64,000 nucleotides of DNA from Puffinus mauretanicus. Lineage: Eukaryota; Chordata; Aves; Procellariiformes; Procellariidae. The translations under genes and the position numbers were made by a program. Below, piece by piece: positions 1-10,200 of this stretch. Below the pieces are notes generated by a model. It did not search any database. It saw only the letters and a list, made by a program, of their open reading frames with translations, and was not told the DNA's origin. How positions within the stretch are numbered: position 1 is the stretch's first letter; each line of letters begins with the position of its first letter. The DNA is taken from NCBI GenBank assembly GCA_023333565.1, contig JAJKFH010000227.1, positions 1,922,001-1,986,000 on the forward strand. The letters run 5' to 3'.

Positions 1-275
1 AGGGCCAAGCTCACCCATTTCCCAGGGGCCAGGAGACGATTCCGGGGGGGGCTAAGCAAGCCTGGCAGATTTGGTCCATTTTTGGACCAGCTCCTTGTGT
101 GTCTGCAAACAGACTCTCACTAGCACAAGGGATGTGCAAAAGCCACGGTCACCTCTTTGAGGAGCAGCAGCAGCTTAAAAGCACTCATGAAAGTCTGGGG
201 AATGTGTGGGCCAAGAGGACAAACCCCCTCCCCAGGGGATTTGGCAGGAGCCAGCTCGCCCCGGGCAGGCTTTAC

Positions 276-354
276 CAGATCGGCTGCTGCTTGAGGTGCA
301 TGTACAGGTAGATCTTCTCTCCTTTCTTCTCCTCCTCTGGGCTCTGCACAGAAA
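276..354 (-). CDS. KIAA0513: KIAA0513 coding exon 7 (last one inside the window)
   Basis: The acceptor gtccccccacag at 355 lets the exon start in phase 1 with (V)[20 protein letters not shown] then KQQPI and a split Trp. The donor is ATCTG|GTAAAG. A nearer cag at 344-346 is also present, but starting there would lose the frame. The first residues differ from mammals (SVQ against TAY) while the rest is nearly identical. No following exon is found in bases 1-275. Confidence 0.88.
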
Positions 355-3300
355 CTGTGGGGGGACACAGTCACATGCCAAGGTCTGGATGACTCCCACC
401 TTTCCACCCATGCGCAGACTTTGTGTCCCCCGGCCCCCAAGCTCGGCATCCAAGCAGCTGTGACGGCAAGGTCTGCAAACCAAATACTCATCCCCAACAC
501 ATCCCCATCAATGTGAAGAGGAGCTTTGGCTACCCTTTGCGGGCAGATATTAGCTCTGGTCAAGGATGGATGTCCCAGGAGGATGCTCGAGGGACTGGAC
601 TTCTGGTTTGGTAGCACACGCGGCTACCAGGGTGGCGACTGGAGCAGCAGTGGGTGCCCAACCTCTGCAACCTGGTGCCACTGAGGACAAGATGCCACAA
701 GATGTCCTTGTGGGACAACAGCTGTGATTGCTCCAAAGCAAGGAGCTGTGAAGGCTCCTTTGGAGCACTTCTCTAGGAGCTCAGAGGAGACAGCATCAGT
801 CTTGTCCTTCTCCCCACCCCACACCTCCCGCAATGCCGGGCATCTCGTACTACTTCCAACCCTCGCTCCTTCCCCAGAAATGCCTTGACCATGCCTAGTT
901 CAGTAACGCTGGCTCCACTCACCCGTCTTCTTCAGCTTCTCTTTTGGTTTGTCCTCACCTTCGCTGTGGCACAGAAATCAGCGTCAGCTCCCGAAAAGCC
1001 TGTCCCCCTGACAGCCCATGCGGCAAAGCTCTGGTCTCCCTGGCGAGGGGAGCACCTTCATTTGAAAGACCCCCTGCTCCCATGCCACTGTCCCTGGGGC
1101 CAGAAAGGTGGCTAAGAGACGGTGATGTCCATCCCAGTCGGACCCAGTTCAGAGATTATGCAGAAGACCACAAAGCAACAGCACTGTCTCCTGGAACCTC
1201 ACACCTCCATGCCCAAGGGACACGGGACTCCCAGACCATGAGATGCCCAATAACCAAAGTATGACGCATGGGACTAGGCTAGAGACTGTCTTCCCATGGC
1301 CATGATAACCCCTGGCTCATAGTGATCCTACACCCAGGAGGTTTCTGGCTTGGTCACGTTACGAGTGCCTGCCTCAGCCCACCATGCCCACCCAAGGAGC
1401 GGTACCCACTCGCTCTTTTTGGTGGTAGGACCCTTCAGTTTGGTCTCCAGGCCCCCAAAGAAGCCCTTGACGTTCTCCGTCTTGGCCGATGTGTTTTTCA
1501 GCAGCCGCTCCGCGATGTCCTTCTTCTCTGCCAGCCAGCTGTTCGCCGACTTCAGGTACGAGTCGATGCTGCCCATGGGCTTCTCCTTGGCCTCCAAGGG
1601 CAGCGCGTGGGTCTTGCCTGTGGGCAACATGGCAGGAGCTCAGCTGGCCCCATGGTCCTCGGTGCTGCCAGCTCCTGGGAGACCTGCTCCCAGCTACAAG
1701 ATGCACCGTGGAGACCAGGAGCCAGACAGAAATGGCCCAGACCCCATCCCAATTCCTGTAGGTCTTTATTCTCCCCCCATTTTGGACAGAAATCCAGCCC
1801 CCCGTGGAGGAGTGACTGCCACACACCAAGCAACGAGCCAAGGTGCTTCTGGGCTGGGGGTTTCACATCACATCCCCAGGGTTGGGGAACGTCCGGGGAT
1901 CACCACATGCAAACATCCCTGGCTAGAAGCCATGATAAACCAGCATCAGGGTGAGGTACCACGCCAGCGAGGGTCCCCGGCAGGTTTGCACAGCTTCTGG
2001 GCCATGGAGGCTCTTTTCTGCTCAATATCGGAGTCAGCCAGAGCAAGCTTGGGTACCCATCCATCACCCTTCCCATGCATAGGACACACTTCACCACCGG
2101 TCTCCAGCACAAGCAAAGCCCGAGGGTGCAGGCATCTCTTACCCACGTAGTAGTAGGTGAAACACATGGTCATGAGGTTCTTGGCAGGGCTGAAGTCATC
2201 CATCTGGTGACACCTGACACGGAGGGAGGATTCGGTGAAGACGCCCATCGATGGCAACCCAAGCAGCCTCGTGGTTGCTGCCCCTCCTTGAGCCATGGCT
2301 CTGATCTCAGGGGCTTTCGGTGGTTGCAACAAAGCCCCAAACCCCCCACCCCCGACTTACTCAAACAGCACGAGGGCGAACGACTGCATCAGGCGGTAGA
2401 AGGTCTGCTCCGAGACGCACTTGGAGTTGCAGCGCTGCAGGCACAAAGCCCAGGGGTTAGCACCAGCTGCCTGCCGCAAGCAGCAAGGGCAACCTCAGCC
2501 CCCCACCCCGGGACCCCCCGCCGCAGGGAGGTGGGCAGACACCACAGGCGGTCGGGCCTCCCTCTCGGAGACAGCGGTTTGCCTCTCTGAATTGTTTTTC
2601 TGGGGAATAGGACATTTCTGAGTGCTGATGGGACTTCATTTTAAATCAAACAGGTGACTTCTCTCCTACATTGCAACAAGCACGTACTTAACTGCCTCGA
2701 GATGCATTTATTCACTTCTGTATCTCCCTCTGCTGAAGTTCCTCCCTTTCCCCGAGTTCCCGCCCTCCAAAAATATCGCTTTGGGCCGTTGCTAAATTCC
2801 CCTGGCCTGAGCCTCCTGCCCAGGCTGCTCCAAAGCCCCGGTACAGCATCGCTGCTCCTTCGCCCATCCCTCCCCTTACCTGGGCGCTCACGTATCTCGC
2901 GAACCATTCCCTGCCCTTCCCGTTCTCGCCGCTGCAGAGCTCACCAAACCTTGCCTTCTCTTCTTGGTCTAAATCCTCTCTGAAATGGGAAAAAAAGAAA
3001 AAAACCACCATTAAAGTTGAGGATGTGGCCAGCATCCCCTATCCAGCCAGCACGGCTCAGCTCCCCCACGTCATCCCTCTTGGCGGCAGCATCCTGGTGC
3101 TGCGACGCTGGGAGGAAGGCAGAGGAAGAGGGGAAGGGGAGCATCCATTTTGTCATCCTCCGGCTCACGCTGCTCTTTTGTTCCTCCCTGGCAGGGGGGA
3201 AACCAAAGGCAGAGGGAGAAGGGAAGAGCCAAGGACAGCCCGAGCAGAAGCTGAGCTCCAGAGACAGGCACTCTGCCCCAGAGCAAAAACAACCCCTGTT

Positions 3301-4284
3301 GCTGCTCATCACGCTCGGGTTGCTCAATCCTGCTTGACACGCTGAGCCGCAGCGTTACGGAGAGCACAGCGACGGGAGCCGGGAGGGATGCAGGGCTGGG
3401 GGGCAAGCCGGGGGCTGCCGTGGGGCCCCGGGGCACGCACGAGCTGCTGACATTTCTACAAGCAGCAGCAGAGATGCCCAGCGGGGGAGAGGAGCTGGAG
3501 ACCCCCACCGTGGCAAGACCCCAGCATGGGAAAGGGGAGAGAGAAGAGGGGAGGGAAGTTGGGATGAAAGATGAGCTGGAACGTGCCCAAGAGAGGGGTG
3601 CAAGTCAGGGCCCGCATCCCCCCCTTGGCTCCAACGCCGCGTTACGGCGGGGAGCAACAAGCTGCGTTAGCCCAGCACGGGGAAGGACACAAACCGATGT
3701 TCCCGGAGCGGGAAAGCAGCCAGATCCCATCCCATGGGATGTCCCCTGGCAGCAGGCTTGGCGGCGCGGACCATCCCTGCTCGCTCACCCTCCGGTGAAG
3801 ATCTTTTCCACGTAGTGCCGCATGAACTCCCGGCGCTCGGCCGCCGCCTCGTCCCGGGCCGACTCGGTGCTCTGGCTGGAGGAGAAGGACTCGTTGGAGG
3901 AGGAGCGGCGGTAGCCGCCCCAGTGCCTGGGAGAGTCGCCCATGTCGTTCTCGCTGTCTGCCGACTCGGTGGCATCGCTCTCCTCCCCGGCCGCGTCCCC
4001 CGCATCCCCCAGGTGCCCGTTGCCGCTGGGGACAGCGGGAGGAGAGGGCTCTGAGGGGATGCAGGCGGGCGTTTCGGCATCGAAGTCAATGAGGTTCCCT
4101 ACGGGCACATCCAGGGGGGCCTCCATGGCTCTCCGGGGGGGATGTGGTGGTGTCAGGGGGGCTTGGTCCTCGTCCTTCCACCCCTCACTGGGTCGTCGAG
4201 GCCATCGCCCACGGGGTGCCTGGGGGGACGGGCTGGCTAAGGCAGGCAGGCCCTTCTGTGGGGCACCAGGTTACTGCAGGACAT
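276..4284 (-). CDS. KIAA0513: KIAA0513 homologue, 5' part of the gene (seven coding exons; 3' end beyond window edge)
   Basis: Recognised from translated exons that follow the vertebrate KIAA0513 protein in order. They are an acidic, Ser-rich N-terminus, the block [14 protein letters not shown], the Cys/His block [18 protein letters not shown], then [20 protein letters not shown], and [16 protein letters not shown] at the left edge. Coding pieces are 3789-4126, 2880-2979, 2361-2434, 2143-2213, 1414-1617, 923-958 and 276-354. They join in one frame to 902 nt, about 300 of the roughly 410 residues usual for the family. The remaining exons, starting at the Trp split by the last donor, must lie left of base 1. 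The protein is poorly characterised. It is brain-enriched in mammals, cytoplasmic, and as I recall carries an SBF1/SBF2-type domain. No catalytic motif is visible. The gene identity is firm; its function is not known. Confidence 0.93.
923..958 (-). CDS. KIAA0513: KIAA0513 coding exon 6, a 36-nt small exon
   Basis: A short lysine-rich exon reads (S)[11 protein letters not shown](V), corresponding to the charged linker of the family. The donor ACGG|GTGAGT is strong and leaves phase 1, which fits the next exon exactly. The acceptor used is most likely cacagcgaag|GT, because using the cag five bases upstream would break the frame from exon 5. So the acceptor is inferred from reading-frame logic. 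Confidence 0.72.
1414..1617 (-). CDS. KIAA0513: KIAA0513 coding exon 5 (probable GC-AG donor)
   Basis: The acceptor cccacag|GCAAGACC opens [19 protein letters not shown], followed by [20 protein letters not shown] and [20 protein letters not shown], a near-invariant helical block. The 3' boundary is unusual. The only nearby GT (after the Trp codon, base 1405) gives phase 0 and a stop in the next exon. A GC donor, AAAAAGA|GCGAGT, gives phase 1 and restores TTKKSEDKPKEK, which aligns with the family. The upper boundary is secure and the lower one is inferred. Confidence 0.85.
2143..2213 (-). CDS. KIAA0513: KIAA0513 coding exon 4
   Basis: Acceptor cgtgtcag and donor GTGG|GTAAGA frame a 71-nt exon encoding [18 protein letters not shown] then TYYYV. 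The Gly codon is split with the next exon. The Tyr run is slightly different from the mammalian version (TYYHIGK), a conservative change. Confidence 0.92.
2361..2434 (-). CDS. KIAA0513: KIAA0513 coding exon 3
   Basis: Acceptor tgcctgcag and donor TTTGA|GTAAGT frame a 74-nt exon that begins in phase 0 with [15 protein letters not shown] and continues [10 protein letters not shown]. It matches the family sequence closely. The final Glu codon is completed by the first base of the next exon. Confidence 0.92.
2880..2979 (-). CDS. KIAA0513: KIAA0513 coding exon 2
   Basis: Acceptor tttcag at 2980-2985 and donor CAG|GTAAGG at 2880/2879. The 100 nt enter in phase 2 and leave in phase 0. They encode [20 protein letters not shown] then [13 protein letters not shown], the most conserved block of the N-terminal half. 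The exon shows no frameshift or stop. Confidence 0.93.
2980..3788 (-). other. KIAA0513 intron between coding exons 1 and 2
   Basis: An 809-nt GC-rich intron bounded by GG|GTGAGC and tttcag. It has purine-rich and G-run stretches (for example 3525-3560) but no recognisable gene or repeat. Confidence 0.6.
3789..4126 (-). CDS. KIAA0513: KIAA0513 first coding exon (coding part)
   Basis: Start codon at 4126-4124, in the context GAGAGCC-ATG-GAG, opens [18 protein letters not shown], the family's N-terminus. The 112 codons are acidic and low-complexity, with a Ser-rich stretch ([17 protein letters not shown]) that is probably disordered and phosphorylatable. The exon ends in [13 protein letters not shown]. 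The donor GG|GTGAGC leaves phase 2, which the next exon completes to a Gly codon. No in-frame upstream ATG competes with this start inside the exon. Confidence 0.93.
4127..4284 (-). other. KIAA0513: KIAA0513 5'-UTR part of the first coding exon, with a 15-codon upstream ORF
   Basis: On the minus strand a good acceptor (ccccctgtctttcag) ends at 4285. The exon therefore probably starts at 4284, giving about 158 nt of 5' UTR before the KIAA0513 start codon. The UTR begins with ATG (4284-4282), which opens a 15-codon reading frame ([15 protein letters not shown]) stopped by TAG at 4237. This uORF does not overlap the main start, so it could lower translation. The acceptor choice is inferred, because no transcript is available. 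Confidence 0.45.
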
Positions 4285-7200
4285 CTGAAAGACAGGGGGA
4301 GGACAAGAGTGAGGAGAGGACCCCGGGGAACGGCCACCATGGACCTCAGGAGAGGAGACCACAGGCCACCACCTACGATGTCCCCAGGATGCCCATCAGC
4401 AGTCGGGAGGGACAGGACACGGGCGCACGGGGCAGGCAGAGCTGGCTGCTCTCCATCAGCCACGCGAATAAGCAAAACCATGCAGTGCTCGTGTGCTTTC
4501 TGCACCGTTCAAGTGGGTTTTTCATCCTTTAGGCCAGAAAAGAGGCAATTTGAGCCCAAGCTCCATATGCCACATTTGGGATGTGACATCTCACAGCCTG
4601 ACGGGCAAAACTGGGCTGGCATGAGCCAGCAGCTGGCAAACACACTGGTGATTTTCCAAGACAGGCCCAGAGAAGCATCCTCCTCTCCCCTTCCCCCCTC
4701 TCTGCTCACGGGTCTGCCTGACCCCCTTTGGAAATGGGACCATTTCCAGGGTGGAGCATCCCAGTGTTAAACATGCAGTGACTTGGTTAAACTGGGAATG
4801 GAAAGGGGATGCTGAGCGCAACAGAAACCGTAAGGGGATGCGGATGTAGGGATCCAGACTGCAATTAGATTCATTAGTTTTGGCGCCCAACCAGATTGCA
4901 AAAGCCCTGCAAAGCAGGTACGGCAGCCGGAGGCAGCTCTGCTCTCCGGAGAGCACGGGGAGCACCGGCTGGCGATGGACTGCGATGCTCCGCGATACCG
5001 GCTGGCAATGGACCGCGATGCTCTGCGATACTGGCTGGCGATGGACCGCGATGCTCTGCGATACTGGCTGGCGATGGACCGCGATGCTCTGCGATACTGG
5101 CCGGCGATGGACCGCGATGCTCTGCGATACTGGCCGGCGATGGACCGCGATGCTCTGCGATACTGGCCGGCGATGGACCGCGATGCTCCGGCGCACGCAC
5201 ATCCCGGGGGGTACCGCAGCAGCTGCCGTGCAGCAAAAGGGGTGAAGAAGGGGCTGCCCTGAAGCTGCCTCTTTGTCAGAGAGTCCCTCATGTCCTGGGC
5301 GAGCGTGTTTCTGCCCCGGGAGGTGGGAAGCGATGCCTTCCGAGAAGCGAGCCCGGTACAAGCAGCCCCGCCGCAGCAGCCGGGCGCGGGGCCAGCGCAG
5401 GGCAAGGCAGCACGGCAGAGGAGCAGGGACAGCGGCACAGGTAAAGCAGTGACATCCCCAGGGCAGCACAACGGCAGCACTGCCACAGCCCCGCTGCCTT
5501 CGAGGGAACTGATCCCAGGACACAGGCAACCATCCCCAGAGCAAAAAAATCCCAGATTTCTTTCAGCTCAAAGATTAGCACACCCCAAGGGACCAATGTT
5601 CATCAGACAAAAAGGAGTTCAAAACGATACCAAATCTGAAGTGTTTCACCAAGCAGAGCGCGCTGTCCCAGCTCAGGGGCTGGGACAATAACCCAGCGGC
5701 CGCAGGAGGAGCAGCTCTCCCAGCAGTGCCCTCCCCCTCCCCAGGGGGGCCCCTTTGGGTCAGTGGGGTGCTGGGGGTGCTGGGACCCGCAGGCCAGAGA
5801 GAGAGGCACAACACTGCACCCGCCCTGAGCATCAGACAGCTCCACACCCTGGCTGGGAAAAGCCCCTGTCACCCAGGTCCCCAGGGGCAGGGACCAAAAG
5901 GAAAGTCACCTGGAATGGCAGAAACCCATGCACCCACACGCACCCAACACCAAGCACCTCCTGCCTTCGCTAGCACCCTGTTCTCCCACCCTCCCTCGCA
6001 CCGAACCCCGCTCTCCCCCCCGTACGCACCTAAACCCGGGTCCAGGGAGAGCTGCAAGGACGCTGCTGCAGCCAGCCAGCCGCCGAGAGCACCGGCCCTT
6101 GGGCAGAGAGGAGCAGCGAGAGGCTGCGGCGCAGGAGGGGCTGGCGGCGTGCCCGTGGGGAGCCAGCCAGCTGCAGCCCGCTTCGGCCCCCTCCGCCAGC
6201 GCGACCCCCTCCAACCAGCCCCTCCAGCTGCAGCGACCACGCTGCGCTTCATCCATCCGCCCCCGGCCCTTCCCGCTCCCCAGACAGCTGCAAAGTCCCT
6301 TTTTGCAGGGATGGAGCAGGGACCTCCTCCGCCAGCCCCTCCAGCACCTGCAGGTTGGGGCTCAGAGCTGCCTCCTCTCAGTGCAAGCTCGTTTCCGACC
6401 ATCCCAGGCTGTATTTTAACAGGATGCACGCAACGGACCTTCACGCGGCCGCGCTCTGCAGCATGTGCCTCCCTCCCTAAGCTGTACCTTGCTTTTCTCC
6501 CGTGCACCGCGTTCGGGAGCATGCCTGGAAGCAGAAGAAAGCAGATCTGCAAACCGAGCTGTCAGAGCTTTTTGAGAATATTTTCTCAGTTCTACACTTA
6601 ATGGAAGGAAATTGGTGGGGACAACAAATCCGCCTGCCCAGGTAACAGCCACTGCACGGATGTGACACCCAACAATGTCCCCTGCAAAAGACTTTGTGCA
6701 GGTAACCTACCAGCCGGGCATTCCTTGGCATGTGACAGTCCCAGATGTCCCCTTTCACATGCAGCCTGTAAAGAAACTGCAGAAATTCCTCTACCAGATG
6801 GGCATCCTTACAAGTATCCATCCAAATCAGGATTGCTCCCGCTAAGCGACTCGGAGATGACAGCGTTTCCGCACTGGTACTGTGCAATCGGAGGGGACAG
6901 CCCATCCCAGCGCCGCTGCTCAGCCCCTTCCCGCGCACAGCCCTCGGGCTGCCACCCACCCCGCGCTCGGCCCAGCAGAGAGCTTTGCAGAAGCTGCCCC
7001 AAGCAACACGCCGCTTAGGAGCAAGATGTAGCCAAGATTAAGGAGTTCTAGCTTTAGAAAACAAATAGAAATGAAGATGCATTGCTCAGACATCAGCTCT
7101 GGCTCTGGGCAGGTCTGTCCTGCCCCAGAAACCCAGCGCCAGCACACCAGGGAAGAGACAGCCGCATCCAGGAGAACGTATTTCTCCAGACAGAAAAGAA

Positions 7201-10200
7201 AGAAAACAGGATTGTGCTGGGGCAACGGTGGCCCCTGGCTCTGCTTCAGGCCATGCCCGTGCCCAGGAGGGACAGGGAGCACCCCCGATGCGCAGCAGGC
7301 AGATGGCATCGCTGCCGACTGGCCTCTGCCCATCCCCGTGCCCTCCAGGCAGCAGGTCAGGGGCTGCTCTGCACACAGCAGTTTGCAGGAGCTCGCACAC
7401 AGCTCTCGGCACCCTCCACTGCGCTAAAACACATCGACCCGTGCTTTCCCTCATGCCCGTCTCCATGTGCACACATCCCCTGACTCGGGGCGCAGGCTGA
7501 GCGAGACCCCAGGACTCACGGCGGGTATGAGGAGCGATGCAGGCTCAGCAGAAACCTGGCCAGGGCTGCAGGCAGCGTTAGTAAGTGCGTTCTGCTCACA
7601 GAGGGCCAGAAAGGGTTTAACCACTCGCTGACCAGCTCACGATAAAGCCCTGCCCTTGAACGAAGGCCACAAAAGGTGTTTCAAGGTGCCAGCAGCTGCT
7701 GCGGGTGCCCAGGCTTCCCAGGCATCTCCACAGCCTCCAAGGCTGTTGGGTTCTCAGCACAGAGCCCAGAAGAGCTTCAAAACCAAAACAAACCTCAAAC
7801 TCAGCCCCGTACCCACCCCATAACCCGGTCGTTGCTCCAGCAGAACAAATCCAGGAAAGGAATAGCCGAAATACAAACCAAGAGCCCCAGCTCCCGCAGC
7901 CTGAGCCCTCGGCTCCATCCGCACGTGGAGATCAGCCTGGCTGCAAGTCCCACCCCCGCTCAGGCACAGCCCGGGGCATCCCGCTCCTGGGTCGAGTTTG
8001 AGAGCGAACGAGGGCTCTGGAATAAAAAGGGGCTTTTTGGCTGCTTGCTACAACATCATGAGCTTCAGCATCTTTCAGGTCCTGCAGTTCTTGGGCTGCC
8101 TTTAGCCACGAAGCTCAACCAGAGAGACAAGGTAGCGAGTAGCTGACTATTGCCTTTCTTGCAAGCAAGCATCTTCCAGCACATCTGTATTCCCCCTGGC
8201 GTACAACAAATCCATGTTTTCCTGCTGGAGACACCATCCCAGGAATATCAGCAACCACAAAAGCGTTGGCTGGAGCCACGCAGAGACAGACAGGCAGCCC
8301 TGAGAGCCACCCCTCCTCTGCAGGTTTCATCAGAGGATATTCGGGTGGCAGGAGACATCCCGAGGCAGGGATCTCAATTTTAAAATGGTTAAAATCTCAT
8401 GACTTCTCCCGGCCTGGGCTGTTTTCCTTTCACATCTCCCTGCCCGGTGAGCAACCATTTACCCACCAGCCCGAGCTCCCGACATCCTGCAAACGCCACA
8501 GGAAACCTGCGGTGCCCTGAAAGTTTGGAAAAGGCCTGTTTTTACCAAAAAGAAATGCTGAGGTAGATATGAACGATGCACCTATAGATGCACATACATA
8601 TGCAAGCAGCTTTCATCCATGATCTGCTTTTGAATCCAGCATTTCTGGACCATCACAACCAGGGAACTGCCAAGTTTTGCTGCTTTCTCCACCTGCACCA
8701 ACCCCTGAGATGTCTCAGCTACCTAAGAAGGGGGCAAAACCTGCCGACCCCCCAGAACTGCGGGTGGTGTGGGACCCACCGTGCCCAGGTACCCAGGGAT
8801 AACGATGCTGCCAGCACCGGGAGATGAACAAAACCAGCAGCTCCGAGCCCCGGGGCTGCTGGTGGGCCAGTGCCCCGAGGAATTAGGCATGGAGGGACAG
8901 GAGATGTCGCGTGGCTCTACCCTGAGACAGGCGAGTGCAAGCCCAGAAGGGACCCACGGGGTGTTTAAACGCGGTGCTGGGAGAGGAAGGGAGGAGCGAG
9001 GAGCTGGGATGGAAAGCAATGGAGCTGGGAATGAGGGCAGACCTTTTTTCTGCCCTGTTTCAGAGGAATGTGGCAGCTTCGCCATCCTCCTCCCACCCTG
9101 GTCCCAGCACATCCTTTCTAGGGGACAGGACCACCCAGTCTAGGTTTGTAGTTGAATTCCTTCTTCTCCTCGCAAAGCCTGGGGAAATGACACACAGAGG
9201 CAAAAAAAAATCACCCCCAAAGCCTCACGGAGTGATGCTGAACTGGCACCCATGGGACCGAGACTGGAGATCAGCGATGATAAAGGACACGACACAGCCT
9301 GGCCTCCAGCACAGCCTTCGGGGACCCTCCGTGCCCATGTGCCGCTGCCAGCGCTGGTGCAAGCGATGCACCGAGGGCGTGATGCTCTCCCCTGGGCGAG
9401 AGCCTTCGCTTCACCCCAGGGACTGTCACTACCCTGCGAGATGCGTGGCCTGGCCAAGGTGACACAGTAAACCCAAAAATCCCCCTCCCACCAGCACCAC
9501 AGACCCCATCAGCCCACCCAAACCCAGCGGCCGCCCGGACCCCCGCATGCCAGCAGCGTGCGTCCCTGTGCCACGGGGTGTCCATCCTGCCAGGCAAGCC
9601 TGCGTTTTCCAGGGATTTCAGGATGGGATGCGTTCTCCCAGCATCCCTAAAACCCTGCGTGCAGTTTCCCCTTGGGGCTTTTTACAGGTGTGCTGGGTGC
9701 TGAGGTCGGGTATGCTGCAGGACCTCAGCGATTCATGCCTGGGAAGCGGGATCCAATCCCAGTTTGCTGCGATGGAAATCCCAGCAGGGAGCAGGATTCA
9801 GCCAGTCTGTGTCCCAGCTCTCCTGGCTCCCCGGCCGCGGGGCTTGGCCCCCAGCGAGCCCCTGCCCGCCCCGTCCCCAGAGCTGGATGACAAACTCGGC
9901 TAATCCTCGTTATCAGCTCAGGCCGTGGGCGGCATCCTGCATAACGACAGCGCTCGAACCCACACCGCCATCCGCACCTACATGGAGACGGCGCTCCAGC
10001 CCGGGGCCGTCAGGGGCGATTAAAAACCGTAATTAAAACAAAAAAAACTCTGGCTGGCTTCTCGTAGCTACAAGAATGCATCCCTCCAGTCCCTCTGCTC
10101 CCCTGGGATGGCACCCAGACACGTAGTGCAAGGGCTCAGAAAGCCCCTGGGGACATTCAGGCCATTTGCATCCCCCACTAGAGATGCTGCTCCGGGGAAG

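Larger units (their letters stand above)
355..2879 (-). other. KIAA0513 introns between coding exons 2 and 7
   Basis: GC-rich introns of 564, 455, 147, 140 (2214-2360 and 1979 aside) to 809 nt separate the small exons; the intervals are 355-922, 959-1413, 1618-2142, 2214-2360 and 2435-2879. I see no further exon, RNA gene or recognisable repeat. Many chance reading frames occur because the DNA is stop-poor. Confidence 0.6.

Noticed and set aside
4591..5544. 317-codon minus-strand open frame containing SIAVHRRPVSQ-type repeats
   Set aside because: The repeats come from the 33-bp minisatellite, which is open in several frames. The flanking parts resemble no protein family.
5726..6601. 291-codon plus-strand open frame in a CpG-rich patch
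   Set aside because: Ala/Pro/Gly-rich chance frame with equally long frames on the opposite strand.
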